Assembly (NCBI RefSeq): GCF_001632745.1
Contig: NZ_LQRT01000046.1
Location: forward strand, 496,001 to 560,000
Source: Aquimarina aggregata
GTDB taxonomy: Bacteria > Bacteroidota > Bacteroidia > Flavobacteriales > Flavobacteriaceae
Direction: 5' to 3'
Length of the DNA: 64,000 bases
Shown here: positions 29,074-37,875 of the stretch, piece after piece
How the letters are laid out: each line of letters begins with the position of its first letter
Position numbering within the stretch: the stretch's first letter is position 1
The notes under the pieces: generated by a model
What the model was told of the DNA's origin: nothing
The model's database searches: none
The model's input: only the letters and a program-made list of their open reading frames with translations
Position numbers and translations under genes: made by a program

Positions 29074-29792
29074 TGATGAAGAGTATTTATAAGTATTTAT
29101 CTTGTATGTTATTTTTATTCCTTTCTTGTAAAGAAACTACTAAAAAAACTTCTGTTACTACTATTGAAAATAAAACTGATACTATTATAAATAGTAAGTT
29201 AGCCATAAAACAAGATCAAACAAACATTACTTACATTAGAGAATTTGATGAAAATATTGAACCATTTGTAAAAAAAATTCAAAATAAGTTATATGGTTTT
29301 GATAGAAATATTAAAATTAGTCATCAGATAATAGAAACAAATAAATGGATTGACGGTTATTCATTTGTGATAGTCTTTTTTGATCTGTTTGATAATGATG
29401 AAAATTCCGAAAATGTCGAGGGTTTTATTTTATGTTCTTTGGATAAAAAAAAATACCACCTTATTAAAATTGACACTTTTTATCCAGAGGGAAGAAAAGC
29501 CAATATAGAATCTGTTTTTTTTTCAAATGCTGATCAAGATGATTCTAAAGAACTTGTAATACTTTGTTCTTGGATACAACGACATAAAAATACTGCCGAA
29601 GGAAAGCTTTATCAAACTTTTATTTATGATGATTATAAACCACAAACAAAGGTAAATAAACTAGTTTTTTTACAGGAAATAAGTGATCATTTTAGTATTG
29701 AATTTGAAGGAATTCAGGAAGGAGAAGAATCAATTGCTAAATTCAAGTCTTCTTTTTCAATAAAAAATGAACTTAAAAATTTAGGATTCTAA
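29073..29792 (+). CDS. lipoprotein, candidate immunity protein for GH19 effector
   Basis: The start ATG at 29073 overlaps the effector stop. The upstream in-frame ATG (29052) would place extra residues before the signal peptide and is not favoured. The signal peptide MMKSIYKYLSCMLFLFLSC ends in a lipobox, so the protein should sit in the periplasm or on a membrane, where it could protect peptidoglycan. The ~220-residue mature part is Lys/Asp-rich with no recognised domain. Translational coupling to the effector is the main evidence for immunity. Confidence 0.7.
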   Translation: MMKSIYKYLSCMLFLFLSCKETTKKTSVTTIENKTDTIINSKLAIKQDQTNITYIREFDENIEPFVKKIQNKLYGFDRNIKISHQIIETNKWIDGYSFVIVFFDLFDNDENSENVEGFILCSLDKKKYHLIKIDTFYPEGRKANIESVFFSNADQDDSKELVILCSWIQRHKNTAEGKLYQTFIYDDYKPQTKVNKLVFLQEISDHFSIEFEGIQEGEESIAKFKSSFSIKNELKNLGF

Positions 29793-29943
29793 AAAAACAC
29801 CTTTATATATTCTGGCAGATGCCCATGTCCTAGATGGTCAAGAAGAAATGAATATCAATTACTTTGGCGATACCGAAGAAGGCGAAATACGAGGCGAAAA
29901 AATAACAAATCGTTGGTTAGATGTAGATGGAAGTTGGTTTGAG
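29790..29943 (+). repeat. effector linker repeat, second copy heading a displaced tail
   Basis: It is near-identical to 28039-28197, with only a few substitutions, for example Thr to Val in ADAHVLDGQ. Similarity begins in the A run at the stop codon of the immunity lipoprotein gene and ends exactly where the GH19 domains diverge. This places it as a recombination hinge. Confidence 0.85.
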
Positions 29944-30807
29944 GTGAATAATCTAGATTGTTGTCAAAGAGATATTACAAAAGAACAATTAAAAAAAATA
30001 GCAACTTACTCTACAGATTCAAATATTGATGAACACTTAAACGGTATAAACCAAGCTTTTAAGGATAATAAAATTAATAGTTGTTTGAGAAAAATTCACT
30101 TTTTAGCACAGTTAATTCACGAATCTGGAAGTTTTCAATATACCGAAGAAATAGGAGCGAGTGAAACAGACTATGGAGGCTTTAAAGGTAGAGGTTTGAT
30201 TCAATTAACTTTTAAGTCTAATTACAAAGAGTATGGTGAATTTGTTAATGAAGATGTAACGTCATCCCAAAAAAACAAAGAGAAATTAGAAACGGATCCT
30301 CATGCGGCAAAATCTGGTGGATGGTATTGGGGGCAAAAAGCTAAATTAAATGATGAAGCAGATGAAAATGATTTTATAAAAATCACCTACTCTGTAAATG
30401 GTGGATATAATGGCTATAATGATAGACTTAAATGGGTAAAAAAAGGCTTTAAAGAACTATTTGATAATTGCTCAAACGATAGTGGAAAGAACTTTACCTA
30501 TAACTTTTCAGATAGTAAAGCTTATAATATTAAAAAAGCTTCTTTTGGTTGGGGATTATGGCATGATCCAGATTTAAATAAGTCTGGTTGCACAAAAAGT
30601 AAAACTAAAGCTATTGAAGGCTATGAGAGATTTATAAGTTTGCATGATGGAGAAGGAGCTCCATCATTAACTAAGAAATGGTATGGATATAAGGGTAGCG
30701 ATATTAGAAGCACGGTAGAAGCTAGACTTGCTGACCTAAAGGAAGAAAGTCAAGAAAATAATGACTCACTAGAAAACTCTAATAGTATTAACAACAATAG
30801 ATCATGA
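29848..30807 (+). CDS. displaced effector tail with second GH19-like lysozyme domain
   Basis: The first ATG of this frame is at 29848; similarity to the upstream effector reaches further 5' without a start. The protein has 319 residues. Residues 1-33 repeat the linker (NINYFGDTEEGEIRGEK). The remainder is a different GH19/endolysin-like domain, with KIHFLAQLIHESGSF (catalytic Glu candidate) and GGFKGRGLIQLTFKSNYKEY, plus a C-terminal region (FGWGLWHDPDLNKSG). It lacks LysM and the delivery part, so as it stands it is an orphan toxin module. It could be expressed fused to the delivery part after recombination between linker copies. Its own immunity lipoprotein overlaps its 3' end. Confidence 0.8.
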   Translation: MNINYFGDTEEGEIRGEKITNRWLDVDGSWFEVNNLDCCQRDITKEQLKKIATYSTDSNIDEHLNGINQAFKDNKINSCLRKIHFLAQLIHESGSFQYTEEIGASETDYGGFKGRGLIQLTFKSNYKEYGEFVNEDVTSSQKNKEKLETDPHAAKSGGWYWGQKAKLNDEADENDFIKITYSVNGGYNGYNDRLKWVKKGFKELFDNCSNDSGKNFTYNFSDSKAYNIKKASFGWGLWHDPDLNKSGCTKSKTKAIEGYERFISLHDGEGAPSLTKKWYGYKGSDIRSTVEARLADLKEESQENNDSLENSNSINNNRS

Positions 30808-31238
30808 AAAAAATAATAATCTTTCTTGTTATATCAATTCTTTCTTGTAACAAAGAAAAAAACACAATTAACATCACTAGTAATCAAGATGTTACTAGTC
30901 AAATAAAAAACACTAATCTTTTCCTAGACTTGGACGGTTTTTATCAACTAAAGGAAAAAGATAACTGCGGACTATCGATAACTATAGAAGGAGTTAAATA
31001 TAAATTTAAAACTATAGATAGAGAACAAACTGGAACTATTGAAATTATTAAAGAAAAAAAGGAAGTATTTTTAAAATTTAATGGCCTTTTTGGAGATGAC
31101 CCAAAGGAAATCATTATTGCTAAATATCGAGAAGATAATTCATTTATTATTCAAAATTATGGAAATAGTATGAACCCATATACTAGGTTTTCAGAATGTG
31201 AAAGCAAGTTTTTATTAATAGAAAAAGTAAATCAATAG
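30804..31238 (+). CDS. lipoprotein, candidate immunity protein for the displaced GH19 tail
   Basis: The protein has 144 residues. The signal peptide MKKIIIFLVISILSC carries a clear lipobox. The start overlaps the tail's stop codon by four bases (ATGA), indicating coupled translation. The mature part is a short beta-rich domain (FLDLDGFYQLKEKDNCGLSITI) resembling small periplasmic inhibitors in general shape, with no family recognised. It is unlike the lipoprotein at 29073, consistent with a different cognate toxin. Confidence 0.7.
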   Translation: MKKIIIFLVISILSCNKEKNTINITSNQDVTSQIKNTNLFLDLDGFYQLKEKDNCGLSITIEGVKYKFKTIDREQTGTIEIIKEKKEVFLKFNGLFGDDPKEIIIAKYREDNSFIIQNYGNSMNPYTRFSECESKFLLIEKVNQ

Positions 31239-31275
31239 TACTTTCTAATGCATGGTTAAAACCTTATAGTAAGCC

Positions 31276-31566
31276 CGCAAGACAAAGCAATCATGCTTAA
31301 AGATGATCAGGGTGCATATAATACCAAAGTCATTACTGCTGTTGGTGGGATGTGTGACACCGAGTATACCAACAAAGATGACTTTGCCGATATGGCTATT
31401 TTTAAAATAGTGATTGATAGTAGTGATGATACCAAGAAAAAAGCATGGACTGATGCATTAGAAAAAGCTAAAGATAAAAAAACATCCTTATATATTCTGG
31501 CAGATGCCCATACTCTCGATGGTCAAGAAGAAATGAATATTAATTACTTTGGCGATACCGAAGATG
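31276..31566 (+). repeat. effector linker repeat, third copy
   Basis: About 290 bases are near-identical to 27845-28135 of the LysM/GH19 effector gene. It starts abruptly in GCAAGACAAAGCAATCATG after unrelated sequence. It is the longest of the repeated linkers and covers the region 5' of the second copy as well. Confidence 0.85.
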
Positions 31567-31622
31567 GTAAAATTATATCATCAGGCCATTTAAAACGTGC
31601 TGATATCGAAATTTTGAAATAA
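31293..31622 (+). pseudogene. displaced effector tail without toxin domain
   Basis: The first ATG in the frame gives 109 residues. About 90 are the effector linker (MLKDDQGAYNTKVIT through NINYFGDTEDG), followed by a short unrelated end, KIISSGHLKRADIEILK. It has no LysM, catalytic domain or following immunity gene. It may be the old C-terminus of the effector gene before toxin domains were acquired. It is scored as a gene remnant because it lacks its own N-terminal part, but it could serve as a recombination donor. Confidence 0.7.
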
Positions 31623-31650
31623 CCAAAAACTATAAAAGCTATTGGTTATT
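31620..31650. terminator. short hairpin between convergent genes
   Basis: TAACCAA (31620-31626) pairs with TTGGTTA (31642-31648) and is followed by TTT. It lies between the last displaced tail and the convergent lipoprotein gene. It is weak. Confidence 0.4.
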
Positions 31651-31675
31651 TCAAATATTTATCTTCTTTATTATT

Positions 31676-32770
31676 TTAAATAACCGTGAACCCATCTCCT
31701 TTTTCCTTACGTTGAAAACGAAAATCAAGAAATATCACATCTTTAGGGTCTTTCTTATTTTTTAATCGTATCACACCTTCACTATCGGCTTTGTGTAAAA
31801 ACATCACCAACTTGCCATAGGCTTGATATTCTAATTTAAAAGTTTCAAAGAACAGTGGCTCTACTTCATAATCTTCATTAGTCAAAAGATTTACAAACTC
31901 CTTTTCTCGTTTTGGTTTCTCATCTTCTTTATATAGTAAACAAGTTGTAATCAGTTCTTCTCGTTCCTTAACTAGTTCTAAATATCCCGCTACATCCCTT
32001 TTTTTAATGATCGCGTGTACCTTTTTATAGGCATTAAATAATTCGTTTTCTAAATCCTCTTCTTTATCCTCGAACTCCTCTTTAAGATCAACAGATTTTC
32101 TCCAGCCGACTATATCAAAAGGAACCTCGGCAGTAAAGGTACTACGCCATTCATAAACCGGTAACCCCTCTAATGGTGCTGGTTCTTTGGGTTCATATTT
32201 ACCGTCAAGAGCTACTTGATCTGCATAATCATATTCAGAAATCCATTGCTCATCACTTTGACTAAGCTCTATCCCATTATTCCCATTCATTTTTTCATTA
32301 TATCGTTTGGTTCTTAGATCTCTATTAAGAAAATAATAAAATTCTAATCCCATATAACCTTCTTTTGCAGGGAAAATTTGCAATCCATGCCTAGGATACA
32401 TTAACACCCGTACTTCATGCTCACCACTAGTTAATAGTAATTGATTCATATCATGTGCTCCCGTGGCACCTCCTCCTCCTTTGGTTATTGGCCCCATTAA
32501 CTTGAATAAAGAAACATCATTAACAAATACTTCATATTGACAATTTTTACTTCTTAAATAAATACGATTGGTACGATGTTCTGTAATGGTCGTATCGCTT
32601 GGTATAGGAAATATCTTTTCCTGGGTTATATTATTCTGCATGGTTGTTCTGTTTTTCCAAAAAGGTTCTTGTTGTTGTATTCTGGCTTTTATATCTTTTG
32701 ATGGGCTTTGTTTACACGAAATAAACACCAGTACAGTGTATAACATTATCCATCTTGCAATATGTTTCAT
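31676..32770 (-). CDS. lipoprotein of unknown function at the end of the vgrG2 unit
   Basis: The protein has 364 residues. The signal peptide ends in a lipobox, VLVFISC, followed by KQS. The mature protein has a beta-rich first half (IYLRSKNCQYEVFVNDVSLFKLMGP; GGGGATGAHDMNQLLLTSGEHEVRVLMYP). Its second half has an acidic helical stretch (EEFEDKEEDLENELFNAYKKVHAIIK). It is 17 bases downstream of the OmpA-domain gene. Position suggests protection against that cargo, but a structural role cannot be excluded. The family is not recognised. Confidence 0.65.
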   Translation of the reverse strand: MKHIARWIMLYTVLVFISCKQSPSKDIKARIQQQEPFWKNRTTMQNNITQEKIFPIPSDTTITEHRTNRIYLRSKNCQYEVFVNDVSLFKLMGPITKGGGGATGAHDMNQLLLTSGEHEVRVLMYPRHGLQIFPAKEGYMGLEFYYFLNRDLRTKRYNEKMNGNNGIELSQSDEQWISEYDYADQVALDGKYEPKEPAPLEGLPVYEWRSTFTAEVPFDIVGWRKSVDLKEEFEDKEEDLENELFNAYKKVHAIIKKRDVAGYLELVKEREELITTCLLYKEDEKPKREKEFVNLLTNEDYEVEPLFFETFKLEYQAYGKLVMFLHKADSEGVIRLKNKKDPKDVIFLDFRFQRKEKGDGFTVI

Positions 32771-32787
32771 TTTATATATATAAAAAT

Positions 32788-35454
32788 TTATAGTATGTAT
32801 ATTTTATCTGTTTTTAAGGGTTCTGGTTTCAAAAAAGGCTCTTCTTTATTGCCAAACTCAACATAACGCTTAAATCCTCCTACAGTTGCTTCTGCTTTAA
32901 AGGTGAAAATTAGTCCTGAAAAACCAACTTCGGGCTCAGCATATAATCCTTTATCATCTGCATCAACCTTTACTTTAGCAGCAAAATGGGCATCTGCCTT
33001 TGCTTCTGCTCTTAACTCAAGTTTTACTTCCATAATTCGATATTCATAAGTTACTGCAAAATGAATTTCTGCCGTAACTTCTATTCCCATCTTAGCTCCT
33101 AAATCTAACACACCACCTTCAATTCCGGACAAACTATTAATTTTTAAAGCCTGAAAGTCAAAAGTCAATTCTCCATAAAATTTAGCTTCAAACGTCATTC
33201 CGCCATTTGCTAAACCAAGAACTACATCTGCACCCGCAATCATAGCCCTAATAGCAGGATGCATACGACTAGCAATGGCCAGCAGATCAAGAGTAAAGCT
33301 AGCCCCTATGAGTGGTGCTGCTTTAAACTTTAGTACTCCAACAGTCGCTACCTTAGTTTGATGCGGGGCTTTACCCTGTTCTAAAAACCACTCGATATTT
33401 GCATTTAATGCCGGTGCCTTGACCTCAAACATAAAAGGAGGACGAGAAGCCATACCTTTTGCTCTTCCACCTAACGTATCTTTAACTTTATCTGCCATCT
33501 CCTTGTATTTTACCATGGCATTGATAACAGTTCTTAGTTTTTCTGCAAACTCAGTACTTATTTCTACATTTTGTTTGTCTTCATTCCATTTTGCATCAAG
33601 TTTTAACCCAAATTTACTAAGCATCTCCGGACTGTTCTGCATCCTTCTACTTTCAATACCAGATGCAGTGGCTCTAGATTGTGCTTGCCTCATTTCGCGT
33701 CGTATGGTCTGTACATTGTTATCCATAGGATTACTCCTACTGTACTCGGGTAAATTAGCATGTGTATATGCTGCCGCATGTGAAAAATTAAATGATAATT
33801 GAAAATTCCATTTAATATCAGGATAAGCTTTTAGAAGTATGGCAGCATCATTCTTATCAGAATAATACCTACAGCTATGAATATGAACTTTATAGACAGC
33901 GGCAGAATCCATTTTTCTTTCTGCAGTTCCCACTTTAATCAAATTCCATTTTGGCCAAATATACTGTATGGGGCCTGGATTTGCAGCAGATAATGTAGAT
34001 TGTATTGGAAATTGCAATGATGCTCCAGAGCCTTCAAATTTCCTTGCATCTGGGGATTTGATCATGATTTTGTTTTCATGCTTATCATCTTCTCTATAAC
34101 AATCTGTTGTATCTAATTTTATCGTATCAAGAGTAATCATTTTATCACTACTTGGTGCTATTGTTTCAAACACAACAGGGTTTGCACCATGTCCAGCAAA
34201 AGAAAACGAAATATCGACTCTACGAGAGTTTACATACTCTGGATCATTTTTTCGACTAATATCATCAGGACTCTCTGCATTTAATTCTCCTAATCCTAAA
34301 CTTATAATTCTACCCGCTTCAAGTCCTCCTTGTACAAAAAAGTCTTTGACTGCATCACTACGACCTTGTGATAATTCTTGATTAATTTCTATGCTACCTA
34401 TGGCACAGGCATAACCCTTCATAGTAATTTGGGTACCTCTATTATCTAACAAAAACCCTAAAACATTATTGACAATATCTTCTGCTGCAGGATTAATACT
34501 AGCATCATTAAAATCAAACAACACGCTACGTGTTATGTCTTCTGTAGTAGTACTAGGATTCTCAAGAATTTGACCATCTTTAAAAACAGGTATCGCATCA
34601 GTAGTTGTTTTTCCATCTTTAACAACTGGTATTGTGATTTGAATTTCTTCAAACTTACACGGTTCAAAACGTTCTGCATTAACTTCTGGTTGATAAATTT
34701 TGGTAGGCGTAATATTGGTAGAGGGTTCTGCTACATTACGAGCCATTTCCTTATCTATTCTTAAATAACGTGCGTGTACATCATCGTCATGCTCATCAAA
34801 CACAAGGTTTCCCCCTCCATCTTTTACTTGTATATAAAATTCTTGTTGATCTCTCCAACTAGACACTTTAGCCATCCACTCGTTGGTGTTTCCTATAAAA
34901 TACAGTGCTTCTCCGTTGACTACTCGTATATTTTGTTTACCTCCTATAAGTTGATCATATCCTAATTGTCTACTATAGATCTCTATCGATACTGTTCCCC
35001 CATTAAGTCCTTCGGTATCTAACCACAAATACACTTTGTTCCCATATTTTATTGGGGTTTTTCTAATATCACTTCCTTCTGGTTCTGCTCGCCACTCACT
35101 TTTTTTAATTAATGGCTTAGTATACCCATTAACATATATCTTATCACTGATACTATCAGCTCTTAAAATATCAGAAGTACTGGCTTCAATAACATAGGAA
35201 TATGGCCCACACAACTTTTTTTTCATGGTATACCCAAATGTACGCCCTGGCCTTCTCGAATCTATTGCCGTTGGAACTACTCTAAGAAACCAATACAATT
35301 GCTGATTTAATGCTTCTTCTGCAGTTGCATCTGACCATTCTACAACTCCAAAGGTTACCTCCTCATCTGGTTTTACAGTAACAGAATTTTCGGTAATGTT
35401 ATAACAGGAATCAGTTCCTCCTATTACACTAATTTTATTTACGTTTGCTGCCAT
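32788..35454 (-). CDS. OmpA-domain protein, candidate type VI cargo
   Basis: The protein has 888 residues with no signal peptide. Residues 1-250 are beta-rich, with KVYLWLDTEGLNGGTVSIEI near 140-158. A peptidoglycan-binding OmpA-like domain lies at about 305-425 (FDFNDASINPAAEDIVNNVLGFL, GYACAIGSIEINQELSQGRSDAVKDFF, NSRRVDISF). The C-terminal third (about 640-888) alternates hydrophobic and charged strands, with a hydrophobic helix pair (DLLAIASRMHPAIRAMIAGADVVLGLA). An OmpA domain without an export signal, downstream of a PAAR-like gene, suggests delivery by the secretion system and anchoring to target peptidoglycan. The C-terminal strands could be membrane-active; that is speculation. Confidence 0.75.
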   Translation of the reverse strand: MAANVNKISVIGGTDSCYNITENSVTVKPDEEVTFGVVEWSDATAEEALNQQLYWFLRVVPTAIDSRRPGRTFGYTMKKKLCGPYSYVIEASTSDILRADSISDKIYVNGYTKPLIKKSEWRAEPEGSDIRKTPIKYGNKVYLWLDTEGLNGGTVSIEIYSRQLGYDQLIGGKQNIRVVNGEALYFIGNTNEWMAKVSSWRDQQEFYIQVKDGGGNLVFDEHDDDVHARYLRIDKEMARNVAEPSTNITPTKIYQPEVNAERFEPCKFEEIQITIPVVKDGKTTTDAIPVFKDGQILENPSTTTEDITRSVLFDFNDASINPAAEDIVNNVLGFLLDNRGTQITMKGYACAIGSIEINQELSQGRSDAVKDFFVQGGLEAGRIISLGLGELNAESPDDISRKNDPEYVNSRRVDISFSFAGHGANPVVFETIAPSSDKMITLDTIKLDTTDCYREDDKHENKIMIKSPDARKFEGSGASLQFPIQSTLSAANPGPIQYIWPKWNLIKVGTAERKMDSAAVYKVHIHSCRYYSDKNDAAILLKAYPDIKWNFQLSFNFSHAAAYTHANLPEYSRSNPMDNNVQTIRREMRQAQSRATASGIESRRMQNSPEMLSKFGLKLDAKWNEDKQNVEISTEFAEKLRTVINAMVKYKEMADKVKDTLGGRAKGMASRPPFMFEVKAPALNANIEWFLEQGKAPHQTKVATVGVLKFKAAPLIGASFTLDLLAIASRMHPAIRAMIAGADVVLGLANGGMTFEAKFYGELTFDFQALKINSLSGIEGGVLDLGAKMGIEVTAEIHFAVTYEYRIMEVKLELRAEAKADAHFAAKVKVDADDKGLYAEPEVGFSGLIFTFKAEATVGGFKRYVEFGNKEEPFLKPEPLKTDKIYIL

Positions 35455-35460
35455 TGTATA

Positions 35461-35955
35461 TTATTTTGCTCTTACCGTTATACCTTCGCTTGATTGTTCT
35501 GGGTTTCCTATATCGGCTGGATTGACCATAGGATTAAGTTGTGCTTGCGTATCTTCATCTGCGTTATCCATATTTTGTTGACTTGGTTGTGCTATTTGCC
35601 CATGATTTGAAATCTTTACACATGGTGCCCCTGCAATGGCACAAGTAGCTTTACTATCTTCTGTAATAATGTTTCCTCCATTTTTTAGAATCACATTTTC
35701 ATAAAAACCTGTCCATTGTGTAATTGCGGGTTGACAAGGTTTATAACTACTTCCTGTGGGTTGTAGTTTACATTGTCCAAAAGTTTTATTTTGAAAAGGT
35801 TGTCCTAACTCTAAGGTAGTACCAATTAGTTTTTGGCTGCCATCTTTATCATTAGCATATTCATATTGGTGAGAATCCACCTTTAAGGTATCCGGAACAA
35901 AACCAAATTGACACTCGCAAAGTGCTCCTTGTACTACAACATGTTTTTCACTCAT
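35461..35955 (-). CDS. PAAR-like (DUF4280) spike-tip protein
   Basis: The protein has 164 residues. The conserved DUF4280 pattern is visible: VQGALCECQFG near the start, TFGQCKL, KPCQPAITQW and TCAIAGAPCVKISNHGQ. This is the same fold as at the N-terminus of the RHS toxin, but here as a stand-alone protein. The C-terminal 40 residues are Asn/Gln/Pro-rich. It lies between the LysM gene and the OmpA-domain gene with short spacers, so it likely tips VgrG2 and docks one of these. Confidence 0.88.
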   Translation of the reverse strand: MSEKHVVVQGALCECQFGFVPDTLKVDSHQYEYANDKDGSQKLIGTTLELGQPFQNKTFGQCKLQPTGSSYKPCQPAITQWTGFYENVILKNGGNIITEDSKATCAIAGAPCVKISNHGQIAQPSQQNMDNADEDTQAQLNPMVNPADIGNPEQSSEGITVRAK

Positions 35956-35967
35956 AATTTATATGTT

Positions 35968-37146
35968 TTATGAAAATAATGACTTCCAAAATGATTTCTT
36001 TTTATCGTCGTTTTGATTTTCTTCTTCGATAAAATCAGATTTTTTGTTATTATTTATGTTTGGTTGGTTATCTAGCATTGATACACTTATAGATACAGAT
36101 TTAGGAATATCTAAATCTAAATTACAATTAACATAAGCCGATTGTATGCTATGTGTATATGGCTCTAGAAAATACAACGCTCTATATTGTCCTTTTGTTG
36201 ATTCATTACGTTTTGTAAACGAAGGGAAATTAGCTTTATTTCTAAAATCAGCTTTGCTTCTTTTATCAAAACACTTTCCTTTCATTTCTATTTTTATACG
36301 TTTATTTTGAATGAATTCTATTGCTTTTTGATCTACTTCATATTGCACTGGTTTCGTATTAGGCACAATAGGAAACTCAACTGCATTTTTTATTCCGGAT
36401 TTGGTATTATACGATTTGTAAATTGCATTAAAATATGTAGCAAATAACCAATCATTTTTAAGAGATTTTAATAAATAATCTTTAGTTAGTAATGATGCCT
36501 CAAAGAGCTGAAAATATTTTTCTACGACTTCTCCCTTATAATATTCTAATTTTTTACTTTTTTGTTCTTCCCATCTTGTTAAAATCTCTTCATGATTATA
36601 AATATCAAGTATCAAACGATTCGCATTCACTTTTAAAATCAGCGGATATAATACCTCTGAACAGCTTAGTGCTAATTCGTCTGCAATCAAATCTGGTTCT
36701 TGATCATTTATATATGTTTTTGAGAAACGGTCTATAGTAACATATCTATTATTATCTTGATCTATTGGGTGAAAATGAATACTCACTTTATAGCTTATTG
36801 TCGTATTTTCTTTAGCACCCGATTCTATTGTTTTTAATACACCATAAGTAATCTGTTCATCTTTAATTTCGTAATGAAGTCTTCCTCCAAATGGAGTAGT
36901 CAACAATTCAGGATCTGCTTCATTTTCATTCAACCAAACTTCTTTTCCATCTTTAACTCCATATCCTTTGGGTGGCAAAATAATTTCTAATAAAAAATCT
37001 GGTAACCTAGTATCTATTTGATCATAGCTATTGGCTTTTTTATTATGATATTCTTTTAATTCTTCAATATCAAGACCATTTTCTTCAGCAATAGACTCTA
37101 AAGTATCTTCGTGTTTAACCTTATATGTTCTATAGATTGTGTTCAA
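35968..37146 (-). CDS. LysM-domain protein of the spike/cargo group
   Basis: The protein has 392 residues. A LysM domain lies at about 5-55 (YKVKHEDTLESIAEENGLDI). The middle (about 80-330) is alpha/beta with no recognised catalytic motif. The C-terminal tail is Asn/Lys-rich. No signal peptide is present. It is 12 bases upstream of the PAAR-like gene. In contractile injection systems, LysM proteins can be structural parts of the baseplate or tip, so an adaptor role is as likely as an effector role. Confidence 0.7.
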   Translation of the reverse strand: MNTIYRTYKVKHEDTLESIAEENGLDIEELKEYHNKKANSYDQIDTRLPDFLLEIILPPKGYGVKDGKEVWLNENEADPELLTTPFGGRLHYEIKDEQITYGVLKTIESGAKENTTISYKVSIHFHPIDQDNNRYVTIDRFSKTYINDQEPDLIADELALSCSEVLYPLILKVNANRLILDIYNHEEILTRWEEQKSKKLEYYKGEVVEKYFQLFEASLLTKDYLLKSLKNDWLFATYFNAIYKSYNTKSGIKNAVEFPIVPNTKPVQYEVDQKAIEFIQNKRIKIEMKGKCFDKRSKADFRNKANFPSFTKRNESTKGQYRALYFLEPYTHSIQSAYVNCNLDLDIPKSVSISVSMLDNQPNINNNKKSDFIEEENQNDDKKKSFWKSLFS

Positions 37147-37160
37147 GATGGTTATATTAT

Positions 37161-37862
37161 TTATTCTAGATTTTTAAAATATTTGTTTATTATAGAGTCT
37201 CTACTATTAATCTTTATACTTTCAAAATTTTCTTTAAAGTCTTTTGGAGATAGTGCTTCACACATAGAATATACTTTCGTAGAATCTATACCTAATGGTA
37301 TCCCATTTACTTTAATAACCTTAAACGTGGAGACAAAATCAGTTTCAATTTCTTTACCATTTCTAATACAATATATTTTATTTCCATCACTCAAATATTC
37401 GTTAGTATCATCTAATATTTTTGAATTTCCCGAATTTAAATCTAGTACTCTTACCGAGGGTATGTATGCATCATTAGAAATGTAATAGATATTGCTTTTA
37501 TCTTTATAAAGTGTATGATCCAAAATTGGTTTATACGATTTTATATCTATTATTTGATCAATTGGTTTTTTTAATAATACATCATAAAGGAAAATACCTT
37601 TCACTACCTTTTTAATCTTATTATCGACTAGCTTTGACTCATAATAATTTACCCCTAAATATGTAGTACTCTTATAAGAATATAAGTTGTTTTGTATAGT
37701 ACTAACTTCATCAGCAGGTATTATTTTAGAGTCAGATGCATCATCGTTTTCAATAAAAAAAAGAGGTGTCTGACTAGCTAGATTCATGCAATTACTTGAA
37801 AAGCATGTTATAACCAGTATACCTATTATTAATAATTTATTTTTTAACTGTTTTGCTGCCAA
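37161..37862 (-). CDS. exported DKNYY-like protein, immunity candidate
   Basis: The protein has 233 residues. An N-terminal hydrophobic signal ends near ITCFSSNC, a possible lipobox. The mature part has repeated motifs like those of the DKNYY family (YKDKSNIYYISNDAY, LSDGNKIYCIRNGKEIETDFVSTFKVI, GIDSTKVY). It follows the 171-residue lipoprotein by 13 bases, within the unit headed by the putative cysteine hydrolase at 38370-39320. Function is inferred only from context. Confidence 0.6.
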   Translation of the reverse strand: MAAKQLKNKLLIIGILVITCFSSNCMNLASQTPLFFIENDDASDSKIIPADEVSTIQNNLYSYKSTTYLGVNYYESKLVDNKIKKVVKGIFLYDVLLKKPIDQIIDIKSYKPILDHTLYKDKSNIYYISNDAYIPSVRVLDLNSGNSKILDDTNEYLSDGNKIYCIRNGKEIETDFVSTFKVIKVNGIPLGIDSTKVYSMCEALSPKDFKENFESIKINSRDSIINKYFKNLE

Positions 37863-37875
37863 TTTATATGATTTT

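Noticed and set aside
27845-31566. Repeats considered as a CRISPR array or insertion-sequence ends
   Set aside because: Units are long, in frame, only three in number and differ in length; no terminal inverted repeats or transposase are seen. They are coding linkers.
31293-31622. Independent small structural gene
   Set aside because: About 90 of its 109 residues duplicate the effector linker; it begins inside a repeated segment and lacks its own 5' end.
35330-35360. VTFGVVEWSD in the OmpA protein as a third copy of the NVxFGxV N-terminal motif
   Set aside because: It sits near residue 33-42 rather than at the N-terminus, and the flanking MA, NV and DR positions are not matched.
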